From assembly GCA_036389695.1 (NCBI GenBank), contig DASVWG010000487.1, forward strand, positions 1 to 26,359: a stretch of 26,359 bases of DNA, given 5' to 3'. The position numbers and the translations under genes are program-made. Source of the stretch: JALZHR01 sp036389695. GTDB lineage: Bacteria > Acidobacteriota > Blastocatellia > Pyrinomonadales > Pyrinomonadaceae. Below the pieces are notes generated by a model. The model saw only the letters and a program-made list of their open reading frames with translations. It was not told the origin of the DNA and did not search any database. Positions 15,296 through 23,007 of the stretch are shown here, piece by piece (the first letter of the stretch is position 1; each line of letters starts with the position of its first letter).

Positions 15296-15994
15296 TCAAT
15301 TCTTCGGTGCTAAGTCAATCTTTATAACACTTGTAATTTTACCTTTATCATATTGATTTAATGTTCCTTTCAAGCGGCGGTTTTCAGCATTTGAAATACT
15401 CCCTTTAACTATGGATGGCGGCGAATCGCTAAATCTACCGGTATATTGAATAATTAACTCGATGTTTCCGTCTTCACTAACAGAACCGCTAATGTCCGCC
15501 TTTACGTTAAATGTCGTATTTAACTCTTCGCCTCTAATATTGCCGAATATGTCAATACGTAATTTCCATTCGCCTTTTTGCTCTACACTATCGGAGTAGG
15601 TTGTAATCCATTTCCCACTGTATTCACCTGAGTAAGGGCGACTTAGACCCGGCTTGGTTTTAGTTTTGCCGACTTTATTAGAATCAGAAGAATTGTTTTT
15701 TTTGTCTTTTGAAGTGGTTGAGTTAGCTCTGAGCGGAATTGGAACACATTTCCACACCCATCTCCATTTATATTTCCACACTGTGCGGGTTTGCCAAGCA
15801 CCGTTAGCCGTGTTATACCAAGGTTCTTGTTCCGGTTCGTATACTTGGTCGTATACTTGGTCATATACATAACCCTTTTCACATCTTGCGGAAGTGTCTT
15901 GCGCTTCGATAGCGAAAGAATTAAAAAGCATCAAGAAACCAACTGCCAGAAACAAAAAGGAATTTGAAAATTTTGCCAACATTTTTTCTCGCAT
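15296..15994 (-). CDS. Secreted hypothetical protein, AT-richer than neighbours
   Basis: From the ATG at 15994, which has a strong AGGAGG 10 nt upstream, the product is 232 residues. A longer ORF to 16063 has no such site. It starts with a signal peptide (MREKMLAKFSNSFLFLAVGF ... FAIEAQD). Next is a Trp/Tyr-rich stretch with a short repeat YDQVYDQVY and KYKWRWVWKC, then a Lys/Ser/Asn-rich linker. A beta-rich C-terminal half (GKWITTYSDSVEQKGEWKL, FNVKADISGSVSEDGN, RRLKGTLNQYDKG) resembles a small lipocalin-like or 'extent of expression' barrel. No family is recognised. Base and codon use are clearly more AT-rich than the flanking genes, which hints at different origin or weaker selection. Confidence 0.65.
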   Translation of the reverse strand: MREKMLAKFSNSFLFLAVGFLMLFNSFAIEAQDTSARCEKGYVYDQVYDQVYEPEQEPWYNTANGAWQTRTVWKYKWRWVWKCVPIPLRANSTTSKDKKNNSSDSNKVGKTKTKPGLSRPYSGEYSGKWITTYSDSVEQKGEWKLRIDIFGNIRGEELNTTFNVKADISGSVSEDGNIELIIQYTGRFSDSPPSIVKGSISNAENRRLKGTLNQYDKGKITSVIKIDLAPKN

Positions 15995-16121
15995 TTTTAC
16001 GTTTCCTCCTAAATTTGCGGCGGTTGCTTGAAACAAAAAAGCCGAACTACTGATTAACACCAAGACCGTTGATAATACGACATTTTGCGTATTATCATTA
16101 TCTATTTCGCATCATCACGCT

Positions 16122-17195
16122 TTACGCTTCAAACGGGACTTCGGCGTTTTGCAGCAGATTCGGCTCGTTGCGCGTGACTTTTTCCAGAAGGTTCGGCTCG
16201 TCGAACATCTGCAAAAGCCCGCGAACGGTCGCGTAGCGCGGCTCGTCGGAGATTAAAAAAGGCAGGTTTACCTTTTCGCGCAGGTATTGGTCGATGCCGT
16301 CGAGCAGAGCGCCACCGCCGGTTAAAATCACGCCGCGGTCGAAAACGTCGGCGGCGACTTCCGGGCGCAGCTCCGTCAAAGTGTCGCTGACGATTTGGGC
16401 GACGCGGCGGATGATGGCTTCGATGACCGGATAAATTTCGCCGGCGGTTATTTCGACGGCGTTCGGGCTGCCGGTTTGCACGTCGCGACCGCGAACGACG
16501 GTCGATTTGGCTAAATCCGTCGGCAGAACGGCGGAAGCGAAATCGGTTTTGAGTTTTTCGGTCGTTTCCTCGCCGATTTGCAAGCCGCGATGACGGCGCA
16601 CATGGTTTGCCAGCGCGAGATTTATTTCGTTGCTGCCGATGCGCTCGGCGCGCGCGTGGACGACGTTTCCTTTGGCGACGATGGCGATATTGGTCGTGCT
16701 CGCGCCCAAATCGACGACTGCCGAAGCGCGTTTGTCGCGCGGCGAAACGCCCGCGCCGAAGGCTGCCGCCAAGCCTTCTTCCATCATAAAGACTTTGCCG
16801 ATGTGCGATTCTTCCGCCGCGTGCATCAGGGCGCGCTGTTCGACGTGCGTGACTTCCGAAAGCATACTCATCACGGCTTGCGTGGAAACCTGCGAGCCGC
16901 CCGATTTCGATTTGCGAACGAAATAGGCGAGCATTTTTTTCGTGCGCTCGAAATCCGCGACCACGCCGCCGCTCAGAGGCGCGATGACGACGACGTCGCG
17001 ACCTTCGCGTCCCTGCATATCGTAGGCTTCCTGCCCGTAAGCGACGATTTCTTCGGTCAATTCATTCACGGCGACCAGCGACGGCTCGTCCAGGACAATA
17101 TCCCGCCCTTTGACGGCGATAATCGTGCTGGCGGTGCCCATATCAATCGCCATCGAATCCGTAACCAAATTTCTGAGTGATGCTATTCCCTTCAT
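16122..17195 (-). CDS. MreB-like actin-family protein (rod-shape determining, divergent paralogue)
   Basis: A 357-residue actin-fold ATPase. Phosphate 1 is AIDMGTASTIIAVKGRDIVL (from residue 16), phosphate 2 is VVDLGASTTNIAIV, and the adenosine motif is GVILTGGGALLDGID. The MEEGLAAAFGAG helix matches the MreB IEEPMAAAIGAG region with the catalytic Glu. Phosphate 2 reads GASTTN where standard MreB has GGGTTE, and the length is slightly above the usual 335-345, so this is probably a divergent paralogue rather than the main MreB. There is no mreC or mreD next to it. The upstream gene, 92 bp away on the same strand, is an FHA-GAF-adenylate cyclase. It probably forms membrane-associated filaments. 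Confidence 0.85.
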   Translation of the reverse strand: MKGIASLRNLVTDSMAIDMGTASTIIAVKGRDIVLDEPSLVAVNELTEEIVAYGQEAYDMQGREGRDVVVIAPLSGGVVADFERTKKMLAYFVRKSKSGGSQVSTQAVMSMLSEVTHVEQRALMHAAEESHIGKVFMMEEGLAAAFGAGVSPRDKRASAVVDLGASTTNIAIVAKGNVVHARAERIGSNEINLALANHVRRHRGLQIGEETTEKLKTDFASAVLPTDLAKSTVVRGRDVQTGSPNAVEITAGEIYPVIEAIIRRVAQIVSDTLTELRPEVAADVFDRGVILTGGGALLDGIDQYLREKVNLPFLISDEPRYATVRGLLQMFDEPNLLEKVTRNEPNLLQNAEVPFEA

Positions 17196-17287
17196 AGAGG
17201 CTTTTTCCTAAATAAACTCTTAATAACTGAATTTTTTCTGTTTTGGGAGAGTTTAAGTCAGAAAAATTTCGATTCGCTAATTCTAAC

Positions 17288-18949
17288 TCAACTCCATTTT
17301 ACTTCAAACAGCGATACGGGTTGCAAGCGATTTTTTACCTGCAGAGGCTCCTGCGGTTTTAAAGAAACCGGCTCGTTGCACGCCTTGGCGGTCGCTTCGC
17401 TGATTAAAATCTGTCCCGCCTGCGCGTTTGATTCGAGCCTTGAAGCCAGATTGACCGTGTCGCCGATTGCCGTGTATTCGCTGCGTTTGTCCGAGCCGAT
17501 ATAGCCGACGGTCGCAACGCCGGTATGCAGCCCGATGCCGACGCCGATTTGGTTGAAATTTTCGTTTTTCAATTCTTCGTTCAGCGTCTGGATTCTTTTC
17601 TGCATCGCCATCGCCGCGTGCAGAGCGTTTTTCGCATCGTCGGGCGTGGCGGTCGGCGCGCCGAAAAGCGCCATCAAGCCGTCGCCCGTGTATTTGTCGA
17701 GCGTTCCGCCGTGCGCGAAAATTATCTCGCTCATCGCCGAGAAAAATTTATTTAAAAGCCCGACGATTCTTTCGGGATTTTCGTGCTCGGAAATCGCCGT
17801 AAAGCCTCGAATATCGGCAAACAAAACGGTTATCGTTTGATTGACGCCGCCCAGACGAAAAGAATCCGGCTTTTCCAGAAGCTGTTTGACGACGTATTCG
17901 GGCATAAAACGGCTGTAATTTGCCCGCGCTACTTCTTCGCGCGCCAGACGTTTGTGCGCTTTGACGGTTTCGACCGTGACGGCGGTTTGCGCCGCGACCG
18001 CCGAGATAAGCTCCAAATCTTCCTGGCTGAAGGCGGCGAACGGGTCGAGACGGTCGGCGTAGACGACGCCGTGAACGTTCGATTCCGTTATCAAGGGCGC
18101 GCAAATCGTCGAGCGCACGCCTTGCGAAACAATGCTTTCCGAGCCGGAAAACTGCTCGTCCGTTCGCGCGTCCTGCGAGAGCAGCGCGACTTTTTCGCGC
18201 ATCACTTTCTGCGTAATCGTCCGCGAAATCGTCAGTTTTTCGGTCAGCGATTCCATCGCCTGGTCGCGCGCTTTCATCGCAATCGGGAAAAGGCTGTAAT
18301 CGAGAATTTTGCCGTCCACGGTTTCGTCGGCTATCAGCGCGACGACTCTTTCGGCGGGCGTTCCGCGAAAGATTAAATCCGTCGCCTTGACAAAAATTTC
18401 CTTTAAGTCAAACACCGTGCCAAGCGTTTTGCTCATTTCGTAAAGCAGTTCTAAAACCTGCGCTTTACGGCGTAAATCCTTGATTTCTTCGGGCGTCGCG
18501 AGATTGGTTTCGATTGATAAATTTGAACGTTTTCCAATAATTTCGCTCGCCGAGATTAAAAGCTGCGTGTGACCGAGCGGCTGGTCGTCGTAATTGACGG
18601 CGTCGGGCAGCTTCTCGGTCGGCTCGTCGTTCGAGGCGCGCTCGAATTCCAGACGGCTGCCGCCGATGGTAATGACGTCGCTGCTTTCCAGAGTCTTTTC
18701 AAACTGCGGCAAGCCGTTGACAAAAACCCGGTTGACGCTGCGTTTGAGCTCGCCGTCCACGTAATAGCCGTCAATCAGCGTCCATTCGTCGTCGCCCGAT
18801 TTTATCTGCGCGTGGCGGCGCGAGACGCGCTGGTCGTTTAAAACGATGTCGTTGTCTTTCGCCCTGCCGATTGAATAGACGGTGTTCGGAAGCAGAACCA
18901 GCTCCCAACTTTTTCCGCCGACTTCCGTAATTTTAAGAATTCCGCCCAC
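17288..18949 (-). CDS. FHA-GAF-class III adenylate cyclase
   Basis: A 553-residue cytoplasmic signalling protein starting at GTG (18949); no in-frame ATG precedes it and the FHA fold starts at once. Domains in order: FHA, residues 1-105 (YSIGRAKDNDIVLNDQRVSR, RRHAQI), binding phosphothreonine; a GAF-type sensor, about 165-330; and a class III nucleotide cyclase, about 372-550. Metal-binding Asp379 (FADIRGF) and Asp423 (TGDG) are present, as are the base-selecting Lys419 and Thr493, and Asn500/Arg504 in VNLASR. Lys plus Thr, instead of Lys plus Asp, is the mark of the bicarbonate-responsive class IIIb adenylate cyclases. All catalytic residues are intact, so cAMP synthesis is likely. The MreB-like gene follows. 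Confidence 0.92.
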   Translation of the reverse strand: MGGILKITEVGGKSWELVLLPNTVYSIGRAKDNDIVLNDQRVSRRHAQIKSGDDEWTLIDGYYVDGELKRSVNRVFVNGLPQFEKTLESSDVITIGGSRLEFERASNDEPTEKLPDAVNYDDQPLGHTQLLISASEIIGKRSNLSIETNLATPEEIKDLRRKAQVLELLYEMSKTLGTVFDLKEIFVKATDLIFRGTPAERVVALIADETVDGKILDYSLFPIAMKARDQAMESLTEKLTISRTITQKVMREKVALLSQDARTDEQFSGSESIVSQGVRSTICAPLITESNVHGVVYADRLDPFAAFSQEDLELISAVAAQTAVTVETVKAHKRLAREEVARANYSRFMPEYVVKQLLEKPDSFRLGGVNQTITVLFADIRGFTAISEHENPERIVGLLNKFFSAMSEIIFAHGGTLDKYTGDGLMALFGAPTATPDDAKNALHAAMAMQKRIQTLNEELKNENFNQIGVGIGLHTGVATVGYIGSDKRSEYTAIGDTVNLASRLESNAQAGQILISEATAKACNEPVSLKPQEPLQVKNRLQPVSLFEVKWS

Positions 18950-18961
18950 GATTTTTGTTTT

Positions 18962-19026
18962 TGGTAAATGGTCAATGATAAATTGAAGTATAAATAATTT
19001 ACCACTTCCCGCGCGCCATTTGCCAC
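18962..19026. repeat. Short TGGTAAAT-type repeats before the cysteine desulfurase
   Basis: TGGTAAAT (18962-18969) and ATTTACCA (18997-19004) form an 8-bp inverted repeat, and CCATTTGCCA (19017-19026) is a third, related unit. The pattern ATGGTAAATGGT-like with a 7-base spacing resembles the other heptamer loci, in a reduced form. It occupies the 83-bp divergent gap between the cyclase and the cysteine desulfurase. Confidence 0.5.
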
Positions 19027-19032
19027 TCGTTT

Positions 19033-20178
19033 ATGATTTATTTCGACAATAATGCCACAACTCGGCTCGCGCCCGAAATCTTCGCGGCGATGCAGCCTTT
19101 TTTAGACGAATTTTACGGCAATCCTTCGTCCGCCTACGCCTTCGCGCGCGCCGCGAGAAAAGCGATTGACGACGCGCGCGGGCAAGTTGCCGAATTAATC
19201 GGCGCAAATTCGTCGAATGAAATCGTTTTCACGTCCGGCGGCACGGAATCCGACAACTGGGCAATTTCGGGCGCGCTCGAAATCAATCCCGCAAAGCGGC
19301 ACATCGTTGCCACGCGCGTCGAACACGAAGCCGTCCGCAAATTGTGCGAAAAGCTGGCAGACAAAAATTATGAAATCACGTGGCTGGAAGTCGACGAAAA
19401 CGGTTTTTTGAATTTGGACGAATTAAAAAATTCCCTGCGCGCCGAAACGGCAATCGTTTCCGCGATGCTGGCAAACAACGAAACGGGAATTTTGTTTCCG
19501 GTCGCGGAAATCGCGCGCGTCGTGAAGGAAAACTCCGACGCGCTTTTCCATGTTGACGGCGTGAATGCGGTCGGGAAAATTCCCATTGATTTGAAACGGA
19601 CGGAAATCGATTTGTTCTCGCTTTCCGGTCACAAATTTCACGCGCCGAAAGGCGTCGGCGCGCTTTATATTCGAGAAGGCGTCCGTTTGCCGTCGTTTTT
19701 CATCGGCGGCGGACAGGAAAACACGCGCCGCGCCGGAACCGAAGCCGTTCATCAAATCGCCGCCTTGGGCAAAGCGGCGGAAATCGCCAAGGATTTTTCC
19801 GCGATGGAAAAAGTCCGCGCCTTGCGCGACAAGCTGGAAGACGAAATTTTAAGGAAAATTCCAAACTCGAAACTTAACGGAACTTCCGACAGAAATTTTC
19901 GCCTGCCGAACACTTCCAACATCTCATTTCCGAATCTCAACGGCGAGGCGATTCTGGCAAAGCTAAACGATTCGGGCGTCTGCGTTTCGACCGGCTCGGC
20001 TTGCAACGCGGAAAACCACACCGCATCAGCCGTTTTGCAGGCGATGAACGTTCCATATTCCGATGCAATGGGCGCGATTCGTTTTTCGCTCGGACGATAT
20101 AACACGGAAGCGGAAGTCGATTTCGTTTTGGAAAAATTGCCGCAGATTATCGCCGATTTAAGCTCTATGTCTCTGTGA
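19033..20178 (+). CDS. Cysteine desulfurase (NifS/IscS-like)
   Basis: A 381-residue PLP enzyme of aminotransferase class V. It removes sulfur from cysteine for Fe-S clusters and thio-modified cofactors. The PLP Lys is Lys201 in SLSGHKFHAPKG, the His stacking on PLP is His98, and the PLP-binding Asp is Asp175 in HVDGVNAVGK. The catalytic Cys324 is in STGSACNAENHT. Typical NifS proteins have HVDAVQ; here the Gln is replaced by Asn178, a mild oddity. The start at 19033 gives MIYFDNNATT, the usual N-terminus, so it is well placed. No iscU or iscR neighbour is present. The 3' end overlaps the convergent Uma2 gene by 14 bp. Confidence 0.94.
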   Translation: MIYFDNNATTRLAPEIFAAMQPFLDEFYGNPSSAYAFARAARKAIDDARGQVAELIGANSSNEIVFTSGGTESDNWAISGALEINPAKRHIVATRVEHEAVRKLCEKLADKNYEITWLEVDENGFLNLDELKNSLRAETAIVSAMLANNETGILFPVAEIARVVKENSDALFHVDGVNAVGKIPIDLKRTEIDLFSLSGHKFHAPKGVGALYIREGVRLPSFFIGGGQENTRRAGTEAVHQIAALGKAAEIAKDFSAMEKVRALRDKLEDEILRKIPNSKLNGTSDRNFRLPNTSNISFPNLNGEAILAKLNDSGVCVSTGSACNAENHTASAVLQAMNVPYSDAMGAIRFSLGRYNTEAEVDFVLEKLPQIIADLSSMSL

Positions 20179-20752
20179 TTCTTTTATCGAGTTTTACTCG
20201 GCGATATATTTCTTCCAGATTTATCTTCAAGCCGACCGCTTGAAACTCAATCTGCTCGTCCAAATCATTGTCATTATAAAAATAAGTTATCCAGCGCCCG
20301 TCCGGTTGGCGACGATGGATTTCCACGTGCATTTTTTCCTGCTCGATGATGACATATTCCTGCACGCTCGGCATTTGCTGGTAAAACAGCAGCTTCTCGC
20401 GGCGGTCGATTACTTTGGTCGAAGGCGAGATAACCTCGACAATCAAAATCGGCTGATTGCGAAAGTAAGGATTTTCAGGATTTTCCTCACAGGAAACTAA
20501 AACGTCCGGGTAATAATAAACATTCGGGCTGACGCGGACCTTGATGTCGCCGAAAAAAGGCTCGCAAGCCGAATCGCGAAGATGATTAGATAGTGAAACG
20601 TAAATATTACCGGCAATTAGATTATGTTTATCGCTCGTGCCAGCCATCGCGTAAACTTCGCCGTAAACGTATTCGTGCTTGACCGGGCTGATTTTTTCGC
20701 CTTCAAGGTAGTCTTCGACGCTGACTTTTGATTTTAGTTTTGCTAATCCCAT
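20165..20752 (-). CDS. Uma2 family (DUF820) putative restriction-endonuclease-fold protein
   Basis: A 195-residue Uma2 protein. Family marks are VEDYLEGEK, KHEYVYGEVYAMAG near the N-terminus, YYPDVLVSCE with Asp83, and PILIVEVISPST with Glu106, followed by RREKLLFYQ containing Lys120. These match the PD-(D/E)xK nuclease-like core of the family. Uma2 genes are very abundant in cyanobacteria and some Acidobacteriota and their biological role is not known; mobile-element or DNA-repair links have been suggested. The gene is single, convergent with the cysteine desulfurase, and their stop regions overlap by 14 bp. The motif residues appear intact. Confidence 0.93.
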   Translation of the reverse strand: MGLAKLKSKVSVEDYLEGEKISPVKHEYVYGEVYAMAGTSDKHNLIAGNIYVSLSNHLRDSACEPFFGDIKVRVSPNVYYYPDVLVSCEENPENPYFRNQPILIVEVISPSTKVIDRREKLLFYQQMPSVQEYVIIEQEKMHVEIHRRQPDGRWITYFYNDNDLDEQIEFQAVGLKINLEEIYRRVKLDKRITET

Positions 20753-20796
20753 AACGCTGCGTTAATTGTAAATCGAAAATCGGAAATCACAAATAA

Positions 20797-20826
20797 AAAA
20801 AGGTGAAGCGCGGGCTTCGCCTTTTT
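20797..20826 (+). terminator. Strong intrinsic terminator-type hairpin
   Basis: AAAAAGGTGAAGC (20797-20809) pairs with GCTTCGCCTTTTT (20814-20826) over 13 positions (one G-U pair) with a GCGG loop and a terminal T-run on the plus strand. The palindromic arms also give an A/T-run on the minus strand. It lies between the Uma2 start and the TPR gene promoter, so it would stop plus-strand read-through and insulate the TPR gene. Heptamer-like AAATCGA/AAATCGG units precede it at about 20769-20794. Confidence 0.75.
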
Positions 20827-20828
20827 GT

Positions 20829-20857
20829 TTGACAAGCATCGAACATAAAATTAATCT
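20829..20857 (+). promoter_or_regulatory. Candidate promoter of the TPR-TonB_C gene
   Basis: TTGACA at 20829-20834 is a perfect -35 element. A 17-nt spacer leads to TAATCT at 20852-20857, a moderate -10. It begins 2 bp after the terminator hairpin and 48 bp before the start codon at 20882, which has GGAG 7 nt upstream. Confidence 0.45.
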
Positions 20858-20881
20858 AAAAAATTTGAATCGGAGCAATTT

Positions 20882-21913
20882 ATGAAATTACTACTCAACA
20901 CGCTGATTCTGATTTTCGTTTTTTCGCTGACGGCTTTCTCGCAGGCTCAAACATTTCGCGATAAGGCTTTCGAGCTTTACAGACAAAAAAATTATGCGGG
21001 CGCGGCGCAGGCGCTGCAAACCTTAGCCGAAACAAATAAAAAAGACGCCGAAATCTGGAATCTGCTCGGCTTGTCTTATCTGAATCTGAACGACTTTAAA
21101 AAAAGCCGCAAGGCGCTCGGCACCGCCGTTAAAATCAGCCCGCAGGATTCGAATTATCGTGCGAATCTCGCGTTTGCCAATTTGCTCGGCAACAAATTAA
21201 AACCGGCGATGAAAGAAGCTGACATGGCTGTTCGTCTCAACCCGCAAAACGCCGAAGCTTATTACGTGAGAGGGTATGTCAATCTCCGTCAAAGCAAATT
21301 GAGCGAGGCAATCGCCGACGCCGACCGCGCCATCGGCGTCAAACCGGCTTTCGCGCTCGCGTATCTGCTGAAAGCGGACGGCTATCTATACAGTTTCGGA
21401 GAAGCTTTAGCCAAAGGCGCAAAGCCGTATGAGCACGTGGGTTTATTAAAAAAAGCGCAGGAAACGCTGGAAATCTGCCAGAAAGACTGCGATAAAAATT
21501 CCGATTTGAGCGGGCACCGGGAAGCCTTAACCGCGGTCAAGGCTTTCTATTCATATTTCAAACTGAATAAAGACGAAGCGCTGACGCCGGATACGCCGCT
21601 GCCGCCGCGCGATATGATTGCGCCGACGTCTGTGCCTGCCGCTAACGTCACGCCGCTAAAAATTTTGGCGAAACCGAGGGCTAACTACACCGATTCGGCG
21701 AGAAGCAACGGCATTCAGGGCGTGGTGAGAATCGCCGTTCTTTTCTCCGCCGAAGGAAAAGCCAGATACATGATGGTCATCAAACCGCTCAGCAACGGGC
21801 TGACGGAAGAGGCTCTGCGCGCGGCGCGGCAAATTACGTTCGAGCCGCAGCTGAGAGACGGAAAACCCGTTTCGGTCGTAAAAATTGTTGAATACACTTT
21901 TACGCTTTACTAG
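20882..21913 (+). CDS. Secreted TPR protein with C-terminal TonB-like domain
   Basis: A 343-residue protein with a signal peptide (MKLLLNTLILIFVFSLTAFS, then QAQ). TPR repeats occupy about residues 25-165, with the canonical spacing in LNQ-type units such as AEIWNLLGLSYLNLNDFKKS, SNYRANLAFANLLGNKLKPA and AEAYYVRGYVNLRQSKLSEA. A linker of about 70 residues leads to a TonB C-terminal domain at about 255-343 (KPRANYTDSARSNGIQGVV, LTEEALRAARQITFEPQLRD, VVKIVEYTF). It should be in the periplasm. Standalone TonB_C domains of this type, without a membrane anchor, are common in Acidobacteriota and are not the energy-transducing TonB. The partner is not known. It is convergent with the beta-propeller lipoprotein. 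Confidence 0.88.
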   Translation: MKLLLNTLILIFVFSLTAFSQAQTFRDKAFELYRQKNYAGAAQALQTLAETNKKDAEIWNLLGLSYLNLNDFKKSRKALGTAVKISPQDSNYRANLAFANLLGNKLKPAMKEADMAVRLNPQNAEAYYVRGYVNLRQSKLSEAIADADRAIGVKPAFALAYLLKADGYLYSFGEALAKGAKPYEHVGLLKKAQETLEICQKDCDKNSDLSGHREALTAVKAFYSYFKLNKDEALTPDTPLPPRDMIAPTSVPAANVTPLKILAKPRANYTDSARSNGIQGVVRIAVLFSAEGKARYMMVIKPLSNGLTEEALRAARQITFEPQLRDGKPVSVVKIVEYTFTLY

Positions 21914-21955
21914 AAACTAATTCAAAACGTTCGTTTCCAAAACGGCTTGCGGGCT

Positions 21956-22927
21956 TTATTTTCTCTGAACTTCAATTACGGGCGAATCTTTTTCCTCGCT
22001 CGTCGCGTAAATCGCTTTGCCGTCGGCGGAATAGGCAATCGCTTCGCCCTGCTCGCGCTTTCCGAGCTCGATTTTCTGCGGCTTCTGCCGCCAGATTTCA
22101 TCAAAACTTTTCGCCTGTTTTGGCAGGACAAGCTCGTAAGCGGCGAAATAATCGCAGACGACGACGCGCTTGCCGTCGGGCGAAATCGAGCCGCCGGTCA
22201 GCAGCCCGTTCGGAATCGCGGGCACGGCGAAATCGGTGATTTTTTCGAGCGTATTCGTTTTATTCAAATCAAATCCCGCTTTGAGTTTATAGACGGCTGA
22301 CGCGCCGCCGATGCTTTTTGACAAAACGTAAATGTCGCCCGTCGCCGGGTGAACCAACAAAGTTTCGGCGTCCTGCCGCATATCGGGATATTGAAATTTT
22401 ATCGCTTCCGCCGCTTCGGTCGCGAGCGGATTTTTTTTACTTGAATCCGTTTCGCCGGAAACTATCGGCTCTCTGACTTTGTAAACCGTAAACTGGCCGC
22501 GCGAGCGGGAGTTGTTGCCGATTTCGCCGATGTATAAAAAACATTCGCCCGACGGCTCGCGGCGCATCGACATATCTTCCCAATCGGTATTTTTCGCGCC
22601 GGTGACGCGGAAAGTGGCGAGTTTTTTTCCGGTTTTATCGAGCGCGAAGATAAAAGCATTGTTGCCGGAATCGTTGTGCGTCCATAAAATGTCGGGCTGG
22701 CACGGCGAATTCGCCAAGCCGCTGCTTTCCGAGATTTCGTCGGAGCTGATGGTGCCGACGACTTTCGGTTCTTTATAATCGGCTGATTTTTGCGCGTTGG
22801 CGAGACTTCCGCCGTTGTTCGCTTTCGAATCCTTCGAAGAAATTGAGAGACAAGCGGAAAAAACCACGCAAATCGCGCCAAAGCAAATGACAGACGCAAA
22901 GATTTTCGTTATATTTCTTTTCAACAT
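21956..22927 (-). CDS. Beta-propeller lipoprotein, phytase/NHL-like
   Basis: A 323-residue protein with a lipoprotein-type signal ending VVFSAC (Cys26). After a Ser/Asn-rich linker comes a beta-propeller: ISESSGLANSPCQPDILWTH with NDSGN, DWEDMSMR, YIGEIGNNSRSRGQFTVYKV, AETLLVHPATGDIYVLSKS, GGSISPDGKRVVVCDYFAAY and AIAYSADGKAIYATSE. The 'ESSGLA...WTHNDSGN' opening is typical of a family of surface-exposed propellers near esterase-like phytases; I cannot name a substrate. It is probably anchored at the outer face of a membrane. The gene is isolated; its 3' end faces the TPR-TonB_C gene across 42 bp. Confidence 0.78.
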   Translation of the reverse strand: MLKRNITKIFASVICFGAICVVFSACLSISSKDSKANNGGSLANAQKSADYKEPKVVGTISSDEISESSGLANSPCQPDILWTHNDSGNNAFIFALDKTGKKLATFRVTGAKNTDWEDMSMRREPSGECFLYIGEIGNNSRSRGQFTVYKVREPIVSGETDSSKKNPLATEAAEAIKFQYPDMRQDAETLLVHPATGDIYVLSKSIGGASAVYKLKAGFDLNKTNTLEKITDFAVPAIPNGLLTGGSISPDGKRVVVCDYFAAYELVLPKQAKSFDEIWRQKPQKIELGKREQGEAIAYSADGKAIYATSEEKDSPVIEVQRK

Positions 22928-23007
22928 ACTTCGTTAAACGATTATAACGCCGATTCGTTTTGCAAGTTTCATTAAACTTTATAAATCTTTTTTCGTAAAT
23001 TCAACTA

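Noticed and set aside
15838..15872. Short repeat encoding YDQVYDQVY as a possible repeat protein or slippage locus
   Set aside because: Only about three copies of a 4-residue unit are present; too short to support a claim.
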